NCBI GenBank assembly: GCA_019310485.1
Contig: JAFDEF010000009.1
Span: 1 to 64,000, forward strand
From: Deltaproteobacteria bacterium
Lineage (GTDB): Bacteria; Desulfobacterota; DSM-4660; Desulfatiglandales; HGW-15
Direction: 5' to 3'
DNA: 64,000 bases
In this document: positions 45,017-53,285 of the stretch, piece by piece
How positions within the stretch are numbered: the first letter of the stretch is position 1
Layout: every line of letters begins with the position of its first letter
Program-made: the position numbers and the translations under genes
Notes under the pieces: generated by a model
Told to the model about the DNA's origin: nothing
The model's input: the letters and a program-made list of their open reading frames with translations, nothing else
Databases searched by the model: none

Positions 45017-46123
45017 CTAGAAATCAGGCGTAAGCACAATCCTTCTTTTGGGAGGTGTTTTGTGCACCTCTTCAAAGGTTTCTGCAATACTGCTCATTGG
45101 TCGTGTTTCCACAAACTCCTCGATATTAATCTTTTCTTTTAAGACCATATCCAAAACAACCGGATAGTGCTCGGGAAGGCAGCCCCACGTACCAATCATT
45201 TCTGCATCAAAAGCCATAAGCCGACTGATCATGAATTCAGTTTTCGCAAGCGTGAATCCCACCACGATCAGCCTCCAGGTAAAACTGAGCAAAGTCAGGG
45301 CGATCTCCTGGCCCGCTTTCGCTCCCGAGACTTCGAAAATCTTCCATCCAATATTAGGGAGCTCGTTTCCTTTGCAAATCTCCCTGAACTCTTTTGAAAC
45401 CTGCCTTGCGTCCTTATCCTTGGCATTTATCACAAAGTCGGCTCCAAACCTCAAGGCACGGTTCAATTTTTCTTCATCGATGTCTATCCCGATGACGGTC
45501 TTTGCGCCCAGGGCCTTCGCTATCTGCCCCATATACTGGCCGACTCCACCCGCAATACCCACTACAACGACATTATCTCCGGGCTGAAGGTCTCCCCTTT
45601 TGGCTGCCTGAAAAGGAGTGGTTGCAGCATCGGCAACAACGGCCAAATGGGAGAGGGGAATCTCGCCTCTGCCTTTAACCTCACACAGGTCAATGCTGGG
45701 TACCGGAATATGGCTTGAAAAACCTCCATAATACCCGAGGCTGTTTCCAGGCATCTTCTGGTTCAGGCACCTGTTGCCTCGACCTGTCTTGCAAAGTATG
45801 CACTTCCTGCACGGCATAACAGCCGGGATAATCACTTCCTTACCAACCCATTTCTCATCTCCTGCCACCACGGTCCCCGAGATTTCATGCCCAAGCGTGA
45901 GAGGTGGCTTTGATACAGTGGGTACCCCGTCGTAGAAGTAGCCAAGGTCCGTGTGGCAAACCCCGCACCCGGCTATTTCTACAAGCACCTCCTCAGGCCG
46001 CAACTCAGGAACCGGAATTTCTCTTCTCTCAAACTTGCCCGGTGTTGTCTCCTTTGTCTCCTTGTTGAACATGGTAGGCTGAACCATTTGCCATGTTTGT
46101 ATTGTTTTAGGCGCTGTTTTCAT
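45017..46123 (-). CDS. bamQ: 6-hydroxycyclohex-1-ene-1-carbonyl-CoA dehydrogenase
   Basis: A 368-residue zinc-dependent medium-chain alcohol dehydrogenase. It oxidises 6-hydroxycyclohexene-carbonyl-CoA to the oxo compound used by BamA. The catalytic zinc site is in GCGVCHTDLGYFYDG and TLGHEISG. The structural zinc cysteines are in CRKCILCKTGRGNRC, and NAD binding is at GIAGGVGQYMGQIAKALGAK. Assignment within this large family relies on the adjacent bamA and bamR genes as well as on sequence. Confidence 0.92.
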   Translation of the reverse strand: MKTAPKTIQTWQMVQPTMFNKETKETTPGKFERREIPVPELRPEEVLVEIAGCGVCHTDLGYFYDGVPTVSKPPLTLGHEISGTVVAGDEKWVGKEVIIPAVMPCRKCILCKTGRGNRCLNQKMPGNSLGYYGGFSSHIPVPSIDLCEVKGRGEIPLSHLAVVADAATTPFQAAKRGDLQPGDNVVVVGIAGGVGQYMGQIAKALGAKTVIGIDIDEEKLNRALRFGADFVINAKDKDARQVSKEFREICKGNELPNIGWKIFEVSGAKAGQEIALTLLSFTWRLIVVGFTLAKTEFMISRLMAFDAEMIGTWGCLPEHYPVVLDMVLKEKINIEEFVETRPMSSIAETFEEVHKTPPKRRIVLTPDF

Positions 46124-46211
46124 GTGCTTTCCTCCTTGTTTGAAACCCCTCGAAAATGCCCTTTCTAACCTGGAAAAGGGGCGCTAAAAATGTTTATGTT
46201 CTTCCTCTCTT

Positions 46212-46964
46212 TTAAATCATGCCGTATCCACCATCGACACAAAAAAGCTGGCCCGTAATATAATTGCTTTCATCCGAGGCAAGAAACACGAAGGCCGGGG
46301 AAATATCATCGGGTTCAGCAAATCTTCTCAGCAATATCCTGTTCATGTAGATTTCCCTGAGCTTTTCGTCCGTTGTTATTTTTTCAGACATTTCTGTTTT
46401 GACGATACCCAGGGATATGACGTTAGCGCAAATATTGTACCGGGCCAGTTCCCGCGCCATTGATTTGGTCATGCTTATAACGCCACCCTTAGCAGCACTG
46501 TAGTTAATCTGCCCCACAGTGCCAACTAGGCCCGCAACTGACGTTACGTTGATAATCTTCCCTTTGTTTTTTTCTTTCATGTGCAGGGCTGCTGCCTGAG
46601 AGCAGAGAAATACTCCTTTGAGGTGAATGTCGACCACCGCATCCCACTGCTCTTCGGTCATCTTTAGCATCAAGGCAGGACGAGTGAAGCCTGCGTTGTT
46701 TACCAGTATATCTATGCCGCCGAACTCATTGACCGTTGCCTGAACCAGGTTTACTGCCTCGGCTTTTTTCGCTACATCTGCCTTGAATGCTCTTGCTCTT
46801 CCCCCCAATCCTTCAATAGCGGCGACTACCTCACGTGCCGCCTTTTCATTGGATGAATAGTTCACCATGACCTTGGCTCCCTCGCGAGCAAATGCGAGAG
46901 CCACCGATCTTCCCACACCCCTACTGCTTCCGGTGACCAGTGCGATTTTATCTTTGAGTCTCAT
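46212..46964 (-). CDS. short-chain dehydrogenase (FabG-like) of the bam operon
   Basis: A 250-residue NAD(P)-dependent oxidoreductase with nucleotide-binding TGSSRGVGRSVA, NNAGF, catalytic Ser (TSVAG) and YSAAKGG (Tyr-x3-Lys). The end FLASDESNYITGQLFCVDGGYGM is typical. The start at 46964 is preferred over 46970 because AAAGGG lies 7 bases before it. First gene of the operon. It may oxidise a hydroxyacyl-CoA made after ring opening, such as 3-hydroxypimelyl-CoA, which is inference; a lipid-synthesis role is possible. Confidence 0.85.
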   Translation of the reverse strand: MRLKDKIALVTGSSRGVGRSVALAFAREGAKVMVNYSSNEKAAREVVAAIEGLGGRARAFKADVAKKAEAVNLVQATVNEFGGIDILVNNAGFTRPALMLKMTEEQWDAVVDIHLKGVFLCSQAAALHMKEKNKGKIINVTSVAGLVGTVGQINYSAAKGGVISMTKSMARELARYNICANVISLGIVKTEMSEKITTDEKLREIYMNRILLRRFAEPDDISPAFVFLASDESNYITGQLFCVDGGYGMI

Positions 46965-46992
46965 TAACAAACCCTTTCTAAAATTGTTCGAG

Positions 46993-47090
46993 ATTAACTA
47001 TGCCGCCGCAAGCGGACGGGGTATCAACCGGAAATTCTCTTAACGCCCCCAGGGGCGGGGAATGGAACCCTCGTCCGCCTCTGGCGGATT
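46993..47090 (+). repeat. tripalindromic dispersed repeat, copy 10
   Basis: One P3 only. P1 begins TGCCGCCGCAAGCGGACGG (the first base pair lost) and P2 is CGCCCCCAGGGGCG. It falls in the predicted untranslated leader of the bam operon. Confidence 0.85.
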
Positions 47091-47147
47091 CAAGTCCCGC
47101 CTGCATTTTTTCCTGTTTAAAAGGAAAAAACTTAACTATGTGATTAC

Positions 47148-47178
47148 ATTATAACTACAATATAGTTACTGCCGCCAA
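47148..47178 (-). promoter_or_regulatory. putative promoter of the bam operon overlapped by a palindrome
   Basis: Minus-strand TTGGCG, 19-base spacer and TATAAT. The perfect palindrome TAACTA-N5-TAGTTA (47152-47168) lies on the spacer and overlaps the first bases of the -10. A third half-site TAACTA is at 47133-47138, 19 bases away. The position is that of a repressor operator. The regulator is not in the window. The spacer is long for sigma-70. Confidence 0.5.
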
Positions 47179-47283
47179 TTTAAAAGATGAGGTTTCAGGT
47201 GTCAAGAAAAATTGAATAGCAAGAAGTCTCGAAAAGGCAGCCTCCCATCCATTGTTGTTCGTTTGTGTCGAAGTGCACTCCTT

Positions 47284-47421
47284 ATTGAACTTCCCCGCCG
47301 CAAGCAGCGGGGTATCAATCGGAAACCATCTTAACCGCCCCAAGGGGCGGGGAATCAAACCCTTGTCCGCCTCTGGCGGGCTTGTCCGCCTCTGGCGGGC
47401 TTGTCCGCCTCTGGCGGATTG
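47284..47421 (+). repeat. tripalindromic dispersed repeat, copy 11
   Basis: P1 CCCCGCCGCAAGCAGCGGGG, P2 CCGCCCCAAGGGGCGG, and three P3 units joined by GGCTTG. With copy 7 it has the largest number of P3 units in the window. Confidence 0.9.
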
Positions 47422-47636
47422 AACCAGGCCGAATATGCAGGGCAGCACTCAGTGCTGAGTGACCCCTACGCTGTGTCTTACTATGTTTCAATATGCGCTA
47501 GCATATTTGAGAATTGAAGCACTTAGTAAGGAAAATTTGAGTTGAATAAAATAAAATTTTTGCTAATATTTTATTATTTTTTAAAAGGCTCAATCTCTAA
47601 AAACCGGACTGATCCTCTTTTCTGCCAAACTCGAAA

Positions 47637-48743
47637 ATGGAAAAAAAGCAAAGCACAAAAAGAACCACGCCTTCTTTTGTTAAGGCTTTCAGCTTTTTCC
47701 GCTACGGCTATCAGCACTTGATGAAGGAGCGGTTCTTCAAGATTCTTACAATTACCTGTATTATCATTCTCTATGGGGCGCTTGCCCTGTTTTTTACGGA
47801 TCGCTACTACATTACCAAAGGTGCTACAGGAATATTTGATGCCTTATACTGGGCCATCGTGACCATAGCCACCGTTGGGTATGGAGATATTGTTCCGGTT
47901 TCCAAAGCAGGAAAAATATTTGCCCTGATGATAATACTGAGCGGTCCAGTGCTTCTCTCTTTCATTACAGCCTCAGTTGCATCCATATTTGTTGAAAAGA
48001 AAATCAAGGAGGGAAAAGGCTTGGAAACGATAAGGTCAAAAGACCACATCATTATTTGCGGGTGGAACGAAAATGCCGATACCGTGATTAACGGACTTCT
48101 TGTGCAACTGAAAGGCACTCTGCCCAAGATCGTTCTTGTTAATGAACTGGAGGAAGAAGATATCCAATCCATTCAATACAGGTACAGAGACCAGGACCTC
48201 GGATTTGTGAAAGGGAACTTTGTCAAGGAAGATGTACTGGCCAGGGCAAATCTGCTCAGAGCCCGCGCCGCCATTGTACTGGCAGATGTTTCAGGAGGGA
48301 GAAAGATCGAGAAAGCAGATGAGAGGACGATCTTTTCTTCCATGGCCATCAAATCAATGGCACCTAAACTCAGAACCTGCGCCGAGCTTATCTATCCTGA
48401 AAACAAAGAACATCTGTTGAGGACAAAAGTGGATGAAATCGTCATCCGAGGAGAGACAACCGGATCTTTCCTTGCCACTGCTGCAATTTCCCCCGGCATG
48501 GGCGATTCAATTAAACTTCTCGTAAGCAATCAAGACGAAAACAAGTTATGGCGAATCCCCGTTCCTGCAAAGCTGGCCGGAAAGACAATCAGCGAGGTTG
48601 TCCCCTATCTTCGAAATAAATTCGGTGCCCTTCTGCTGGCAGTGGTCAAAGAGCAGGAGAGCATGAAGCTTGAAGACATTCTCTCAGATGATTCCACATT
48701 CATTGACGAGTTCATTAGACTGATTGCACACTGCTTGAGATAA
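47637..48743 (+). CDS. potassium channel with TrkA-N/RCK domain
   Basis: A 368-residue inner-membrane K+ channel. Two membrane segments (IIILYGALALFF and LMIILSGPVLLSFITASVA) flank the pore helix and selectivity filter TVGYGD. A cytoplasmic RCK/TrkA-N domain follows with a nucleotide- or ion-binding Rossmann start (HIIICGWNENADTVINGL), then a TrkA-C-like end from about residue 290. This is the MthK-type layout, opened by cytoplasmic ligands. The N-terminus is basic (KKQSTKR). No ribosome site is obvious before the ATG. Confidence 0.9.
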   Translation: MEKKQSTKRTTPSFVKAFSFFRYGYQHLMKERFFKILTITCIIILYGALALFFTDRYYITKGATGIFDALYWAIVTIATVGYGDIVPVSKAGKIFALMIILSGPVLLSFITASVASIFVEKKIKEGKGLETIRSKDHIIICGWNENADTVINGLLVQLKGTLPKIVLVNELEEEDIQSIQYRYRDQDLGFVKGNFVKEDVLARANLLRARAAIVLADVSGGRKIEKADERTIFSSMAIKSMAPKLRTCAELIYPENKEHLLRTKVDEIVIRGETTGSFLATAAISPGMGDSIKLLVSNQDENKLWRIPVPAKLAGKTISEVVPYLRNKFGALLLAVVKEQESMKLEDILSDDSTFIDEFIRLIAHCLR

Positions 48744-48757
48744 ACAGGGATAATTTC

Positions 48758-48898
48758 ATGAAACTAATAGAGGCAAACTCCGAGCTGGGTGTGAAGATCT
48801 TGCTCAACCTCTCAGAACTTTTGCTAGGGAGGCTGAAACAGTGCAACCAGGACGTTATACGACTCACGACTGCTTTGTCAATAGCTCTAAGCAAATGA
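48758..48898 (+). pseudogene. 46-codon remnant of a cyclic-nucleotide-binding-protein C-terminus
   Basis: An open frame of 46 codons between the channel gene and rlpA. Its product (KILLNLSELLLGRLKQCNQD followed by VIRLTTALSIALSK) looks like the last helix of Crp/cNMP-binding-domain proteins, in which LL.NL...L..RLR..N.. is typical. The beta-barrel that binds cAMP should precede it but is absent. Its TGA overlaps the rlpA ATG (ATGA), and AGGGA lies 8 bases before its own ATG. So it may still be translated and coupled to rlpA. It could be a leader peptide or a decaying gene. Confidence 0.45.
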
Positions 48899-49674
48899 GC
48901 AGAATACTGCTTGGGTGTTTTGTTACATTCCTGTGCTTGTCATCTTGTGTGCACGAAAACTACTACCCCACCACCCCGCTTCCCCAAAAAGTAATTCCCG
49001 TCCTCGAAACGCGCAATGGTGAAGCTGTGGGTGCATTCACGTTTGGCGGAAGCAAGTACTATCCATTGCCCGATCCTTACAGCTTTGTTCAGTATGGAAG
49101 AGCTTCATGGTACGGGAGGAAATTTCACGGAAGGCTCACAGCCAGTGGAGAAGTTTACAACATGCATGCTCTTACTGCCGCGCACAAAACACTTCCTTTG
49201 GGAACGGTTGTAAGAGTTGTCAATCTGACAAACGGCAAATCGGCGGTTGTGCGGGTAAATGATCGCGGTCCATTTGTAAAGAACAGGATAATTGATCTCT
49301 CTTATGCTGCCGCAAAAAAGATCGGCCTTGTGGGCCCAGGGGTCGCTGAAGTCAAAATAACGGGCCTTGGAAAGCAGGTCGGATTAACCAGGTCAGGAGG
49401 TACGCTCACACCCCTGGTGGCAGTGCCGAACTTCACACAGGGAGTATTTGCCATTCAGGTAGGTGCTTTTCTGGAAAAAGGTAACGCCCTCCATCTTGCG
49501 GAACGGCTTCGGGCTATTTATGACTACGTTGATGTGTCAATATATATTGATGAAAGCCGCACAAAGCTTTACAGGGTGCGGGTATCCCGGGCAAAAAGTT
49601 TGACGAGTGCTGCTCAAATTGAGCAAAAATTAGAAGATATGGGTTTTGAAGATGCTTTTATTGTTAGGATTTAG
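48895..49674 (+). CDS. rlpA: RlpA-family septal lipoprotein with SPOR domain
   Basis: A 259-residue exported lipoprotein from ATG 48895. The lipobox is in LCLSSC (acylated Cys at about residue 19). The double-psi beta-barrel (residues about 75-165) has YGRASWYGRKFHGRLTASGE, LPLGTVVRVVNL and VNDRGPFVKNRIIDLSYAAA, the signature of peptidoglycan lytic transglycosylase RlpA. The C-terminal SPOR domain (FAIQVGAFLEKGNALHLAER) binds denuded glycan at division sites. A longer start at 48841 adds residues that do not fit a signal peptide. It converges with ihfA, overlapping by 11 bases. Confidence 0.9.
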   Translation: MSRILLGCFVTFLCLSSCVHENYYPTTPLPQKVIPVLETRNGEAVGAFTFGGSKYYPLPDPYSFVQYGRASWYGRKFHGRLTASGEVYNMHALTAAHKTLPLGTVVRVVNLTNGKSAVVRVNDRGPFVKNRIIDLSYAAAKKIGLVGPGVAEVKITGLGKQVGLTRSGGTLTPLVAVPNFTQGVFAIQVGAFLEKGNALHLAERLRAIYDYVDVSIYIDESRTKLYRVRVSRAKSLTSAAQIEQKLEDMGFEDAFIVRI

Positions 49675-49957
49675 GGCCTTCGTTTATCTTTTTTCTCAAG
49701 ACGTTGGATGTCCTGAATACAACAACCCTCCTTGCTCTTAGTTGAAGGTCTTCAGTTGTCTGAGGGTTTCTGCCCCGCCGGGCCGCCTTTTCTCTAACTA
49801 TGAACTTTCCAAATCCGCTTATCAGTAAGTTCTCTCCGCTTTCAAGAGTCTGTTTCACAATCTCGAAAACCCTTTCCACCACTTTTCGAGACTGGGCCTT
49901 GCTAAGCCCTACGTTGTGATAGATATCTTCGATAATTTTCTCTTTTGTGAGCGACAT
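49664..49957 (-). CDS. ihfA: integration host factor alpha / HU-family DNA-bending protein
   Basis: A 97-residue protein of the HU/IHF family that bends DNA. The start SLTKEKIIEDIYHNVGLSK is IHF-alpha-like, the core is SGFGKFIVREKAARRGRNPQ with the proline at the tip of the DNA-binding arm, and the end is ARRVVVFRTSNVLRKKIN. HU cannot be fully excluded. The gene is leftward with its own promoter about 200 bases upstream, and its 3' end overlaps rlpA by 11 bases. Confidence 0.88.
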   Translation of the reverse strand: MSLTKEKIIEDIYHNVGLSKAQSRKVVERVFEIVKQTLESGENLLISGFGKFIVREKAARRGRNPQTTEDLQLRARRVVVFRTSNVLRKKINEGPKS

Positions 49958-49999
49958 CTCCCATCCCCTTCCTGATCTTCTTTTCTCAACGTGAAAAAA

Positions 50000-50095
50000 C
50001 TATTTCAATTCCTCGGTAAGTTGCCCAACAAGTTCACCTGGTAAAGATCCAAGACCAAAACCCTGCTCTTTTCCAACAACCTCACTAGGAAACAT
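50000..50095 (-). CDS. possible 31-aa leader peptide upstream of ihfA
   Basis: A 31-codon frame starting at ATG 50095 in the predicted ihfA leader. The peptide contains SEVVGKEQGFGLGSLPGEL and ends QLTEELK, with Gly/Leu/Glu-rich composition. There is no clear ribosome site, and it ends 42 bases before the ihfA ATG. It matches no family I recognise. Confidence 0.22.
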   Translation of the reverse strand: MFPSEVVGKEQGFGLGSLPGELVGQLTEELK

Positions 50096-50153
50096 TCTGG
50101 ATGTTAGAAAAAAAGATATCTACACACAAGCTGGCGGGGAATTTCTTGCGCGA

Positions 50154-50183
50154 ATACTAGGACTACCAACCTTATGCTGTCAA
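50154..50183 (-). promoter_or_regulatory. putative promoter of ihfA
   Basis: Minus-strand TTGACA, 18-base spacer and TAGTAT. The predicted transcript starts near 50147, giving an untranslated leader of about 190 bases. Confidence 0.6.
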
Positions 50184-50239
50184 GTATTTTTTGCCATCAA
50201 AATCAAACCTTTCCCTTAAGGGATTCAGGAGATGGGCTG

Positions 50240-50261
50240 AAAAAGCCCGCAAACCGCGGGG
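50240..50261 (-). terminator. rho-independent terminator after rsmD-coaD
   Basis: On the minus strand CCCGC-GGTTT-GCGGG is followed by CTTTTT. It lies about 90 bases after the coaD stop. Confidence 0.75.
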
Positions 50262-50350
50262 CAAACTGAAACTCTTCATGAGACTCCAGTGGCGTGTTCC
50301 TGACACAGCGTGGAACCCATAAGCTGCAACTTTCTCAAAACCTTGCACTT

Positions 50351-50848
50351 CTATTCCTCATAACCGAATTTCTTTCTAAGCATCTTTGCGACGATTGCCG
50401 GAACAAGCCCGCTTATATCCCCACCCAGACTGGCCGCTTCCTTGATAATCGTTGAGCTGGTATAAAACCATTTGTAGTCCGTCATAAGGAATATAGATTG
50501 AACTTCGCGATTCAGCTTCCTGTTCATAAGGGCCATTTGGAACTCGTATTCAAAGTCCGACATAGCTCTCAGTCCCCGTATCACAACATTTGTTTTTTTC
50601 TTCACAACGTAGTCAACCAACAATCCATCAAAGGAGTCAATTTCAACATTGGGCTGATCTTTCAGCACTTCCCGGATCATGAAGATTCTCTCTTCCATAG
50701 TGAAAAGTGGAGCTTTCTGGGGATTGTTTGAAATAGCAATAATCAGTTTATCAAATACCTTCAAAGCTCTGGTCAGGATGCTTAAATGACCATTAGTAAT
50801 TGGGTCAAAAGTCCCTGGATACACAACTAGCTTTTCGCTCTTGCTCAT
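50351..50848 (-). CDS. coaD: phosphopantetheine adenylyltransferase
   Basis: Fourth enzyme of coenzyme A synthesis; adds AMP to 4'-phosphopantetheine. A 165-residue nucleotidyltransferase with TxGH in YPGTFDPITNGHLSIL, VVIRGLRAMSDFEYEFQMAL, and the ISSxxxK-like YTSSTIIKEAASLGGDISGLVP. The start overlaps the rsmD stop by 4 bases (coupled), a common arrangement. Confidence 0.97.
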   Translation of the reverse strand: MSKSEKLVVYPGTFDPITNGHLSILTRALKVFDKLIIAISNNPQKAPLFTMEERIFMIREVLKDQPNVEIDSFDGLLVDYVVKKKTNVVIRGLRAMSDFEYEFQMALMNRKLNREVQSIFLMTDYKWFYTSSTIIKEAASLGGDISGLVPAIVAKMLRKKFGYEE

Positions 50849-51408
50849 TTGTCTTCCTCACGTAAGAAAAGATTTATTTTTGTTCCTCCATAAACCCTGG
50901 CCTTTACCAACCTGAGCCTTTCCACAGCCTCAGGCAATATCTCTTCTTTTGCTGACTCCGCCACAATAATGCAGTCTGCTGAAAGGGTTTCCCCCACTGA
51001 GAGCTCCCTCAACAATGGCACGATCAGCCCTTTCCCGTAGGGAGGATCAATAAGAACCAGGTTGGCTTTTTCTTTTGACTGTAAGTATCCCTTTGGCAGC
51101 CCCTTGGTCAAGTCCTTCCTTACCAACCTGGCGTCCTGATATATCCCGCACGCTTCAAGGTTCTTCCTAATAAGCCCCAATGCTTTCACAGAACGATCTA
51201 TGAACACGGATCGAGCAGCACCACGGCTCAGAGCTTCTATCCCAAGGCTGCCGGTACCGGCAAAAAGATCAAGAACCAGTGCTCCAGACAAATCGTGCCC
51301 GATAAGGTTGAAAATAGCCTCGCGCACCATATCGGAAGTTGGTCTGATTTCCAGTCCTCGCGGTGTCGCAAGGCGGCGGCCCTTCAAAATTCCGCCCGTA
51401 ACCCTCAT
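50845..51408 (-). CDS. rsmD: 16S rRNA m2G966 methyltransferase RsmD
   Basis: A 187-residue SAM-dependent methyltransferase. Motifs: RVTGGILKGRRL at the N-terminus, RPTSDMVREAIFNLI, the SAM-binding VLDLFAGTGSLGIEALSRGA, and the catalytic DPPYGKG. ATG at 51408 is chosen because GGGAGAG lies 8 bases before it. Its 3' end overlaps coaD. The 286 bases upstream to the pssA stop hold no recognisable feature. Confidence 0.95.
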   Translation of the reverse strand: MRVTGGILKGRRLATPRGLEIRPTSDMVREAIFNLIGHDLSGALVLDLFAGTGSLGIEALSRGAARSVFIDRSVKALGLIRKNLEACGIYQDARLVRKDLTKGLPKGYLQSKEKANLVLIDPPYGKGLIVPLLRELSVGETLSADCIIVAESAKEEILPEAVERLRLVKARVYGGTKINLFLREEDK

Positions 51409-51694
51409 CACCACAACTCTCCCTTCGAGTTGAGCCCCACGCTCAAGCCAATGGCACCACTTATTTTCGCCGAATTCCTTCGCAATCGGCGGGACTTAGT
51501 GCTACGTCATCCTGCCTATCACCCACCGCACTCCTTCACGGCTAAAGCCATGGCCATCTGAAGGCGGCGTGAAAGGCGCAGTTGGTCAACTCCCTTCGAG
51601 TCCCCCAACAGATTGTGCTTAACTGGTAATGACTAACCTTTCCCTTGAGCTCAGGCACTGAGACTTAAGACTGAAGTATTTTTACATGGTGGAG

Positions 51695-52531
51695 CTAGCG
51701 CGGTTGTGCTTTCTCACCGCCCTTTTGATCCCTTCCGCTCCCATCCCCGGAATGAGTCTCCATACCGGTCCCGGGAGTAGGCCTTCTGGCACGGTATCGC
51801 CTGGCAGAAAGTTTAAATAGCGTCCTACCAGGTCCTGAGACAACATAGAAAAGGACGATCGGGAAAAGCATTATCCTCGGCTTGTAGGCAATAAAAATAC
51901 CGGCTAAAACGATGGACACAAAAACGCTGAAAGGCTTTCTTTCCCTTATATCAAATTTCTTGAAACTGTAGTACCTGATTCTGCTCACCATCAAGAAAGA
52001 TAGAATATAGATCAATATAATCGCAAGCAGAGGTATTCCCCGGCTGAAGTCTCCAAACGAACTTGTAAACAAAAAGCCGGAAGCAACAAAAAAAGCAGCA
52101 ACGGGTATAGGAAGTCCCTTGAAATAATTTGGATCTTCGACACCTTTCTGAACATTGAATCGCGCAAGACGCAGTGCGCCACAAATAACGTACATGGATG
52201 CCGCAACCCAACCGAGCCTGCCGAAAGGCCTAAGCGCCCACTGAAACGCAAGCACTGCAGGGGCCACTCCAAAGGCAACTAAATCAGAGAGGGAATCATA
52301 CTCGATTCCAAAATGGCTATTGGTACGAGTAAGCCTTGCAATCCTACCGTCAAGTGCATCCAGGACACCGGCAATGATAATTGCTATGGAGGCAGCCTCG
52401 TATTCCCCTTGTATGCTAACAATAATGGCATAAAAACCGCTAAAAAGACCTGCAGTAGTGAAAAGACTGGGCAAAATATAGATGCCCCTCCTCATCCCCT
52501 TTTTCTCGCTCTGTGCATGTTCCCACTTCAT
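51695..52531 (-). CDS. pssA: CDP-diacylglycerol-serine O-phosphatidyltransferase
   Basis: Integral membrane enzyme that makes phosphatidylserine; 278 residues. It has the CDP-alcohol phosphotransferase motif DALDGRIARLT, with the following aspartate of DSLSDLVAFG, and about six or more membrane segments. The C-terminus is a basic tail (RYRARRPTPG). The ATG overlaps the psd stop (ATGA), so the pair psd-pssA is coupled and together produces phosphatidylethanolamine. Confidence 0.94.
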   Translation of the reverse strand: MKWEHAQSEKKGMRRGIYILPSLFTTAGLFSGFYAIIVSIQGEYEAASIAIIIAGVLDALDGRIARLTRTNSHFGIEYDSLSDLVAFGVAPAVLAFQWALRPFGRLGWVAASMYVICGALRLARFNVQKGVEDPNYFKGLPIPVAAFFVASGFLFTSSFGDFSRGIPLLAIILIYILSFLMVSRIRYYSFKKFDIRERKPFSVFVSIVLAGIFIAYKPRIMLFPIVLFYVVSGPGRTLFKLSARRYRARRPTPGTGMETHSGDGSGRDQKGGEKAQPR

Positions 52532-53202
52532 GAAAGGTATCCCAGTATGCTTTTTCCGGCTTTCACTCTCTGACCTTCCTGCGCTACTACGTGCGTGCCT
52601 TCAGGCAGGTAAATATCAACCCGAGATCCAAATCTTATCAGGCCAAAGCGCTGGCCTGCCAGAAGCCTGTCACCTTCCTTTATCCAACACGCAATGCGTC
52701 TGGCAACAAAACCTGCGATTTGAACAAAAACAACACGATGCCCTTCGTTTGTCTCAACACTTATTCTGTTTCTTTCATTTTGCTCCGATGCTTTGTCTCT
52801 ATTGGCAAGCAAGAACTTGCCAGGGTGATAAGCAATACTTGAGACTACCCCACTCACAGGCACCCTGTTAACATGAACATCAAATATGGACATAAAAATA
52901 CTCACCTTTAAGCCAGGAGCTCCGAGTGGGTTATCATTCCCTTCAAGATTCTCAATTCGCAATATTTTGCCGTCTGCCGGGATCAGTATGGTTTTTTCGC
53001 TCGGCTCAAATCTTCGCTCAGGATCACGAAAAAAAAAGAGCATGAAAATCAAGAGCAGCCCTGAGCAAACAGCAAGAAAGGAAAACCTTGCATACAAAAA
53101 AATAAAAACAAAGCACGCAGTGGCTAGGATGAAGGGCAGCCCGTCTATGGCAACAGGTAGCTTATTATTTATCCTTCTTTCAGCCATATCAGGTGCCTGC
53201 AT
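52528..53202 (-). CDS. psd: phosphatidylserine decarboxylase proenzyme
   Basis: Makes phosphatidylethanolamine from phosphatidylserine; 224 residues, the short form common in Desulfobacterota and Bacteroidota. Self-cleavage occurs at Gly-Ser in LIRFGSRVDIYLP, producing the pyruvoyl group. Other family features are ADGKILRIENLEG, FMSIFDVHVNRVPVSG and YHPGKFLLANRDKASE. Two N-terminal membrane segments (around residues 20-52) anchor it. ATG at 53187 is an alternative start. Coupled to pssA. Confidence 0.95.
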   Translation of the reverse strand: MQAPDMAERRINNKLPVAIDGLPFILATACFVFIFLYARFSFLAVCSGLLLIFMLFFFRDPERRFEPSEKTILIPADGKILRIENLEGNDNPLGAPGLKVSIFMSIFDVHVNRVPVSGVVSSIAYHPGKFLLANRDKASEQNERNRISVETNEGHRVVFVQIAGFVARRIACWIKEGDRLLAGQRFGLIRFGSRVDIYLPEGTHVVAQEGQRVKAGKSILGYLS

Positions 53203-53285
53203 AACTCCCTGTACCCTTCAACCGCAAACTCCCCGGATTCCTGCTCTCTCGCATAAGCTTGCATAGTTATTATATTTTACTCGCA

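Larger units (their letters stand above)
46965..47636. other. divergent intergenic region between bam operon and K+ channel
   Basis: These 672 bases hold repeat copies 10 and 11, the putative bam promoter and its palindrome between them, and an AT-rich segment (47520-47590) upstream of the channel gene with no clear promoter hexamers. No gene is supported; a leftward frame at 47155-47448 is mostly repeat. Confidence 0.6.
49958..50350. other. intergenic stretch: ihfA promoter and leader, coaD terminator
   Basis: From the coaD stop leftwards these 393 bases contain a terminator (50240-50261), a good promoter (50154-50183) and a leader of about 190 bases with a 31-codon open frame (50000-50095). 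Confidence 0.6.

Noticed and set aside
47155-47448. 97-codon leftward frame between the bam operon and the K+ channel
   Set aside because: Most of it is translated repeat copy 11. Similar frames with PRPLGRLR- or GRGINRKF-like peptides appear at several other copies.
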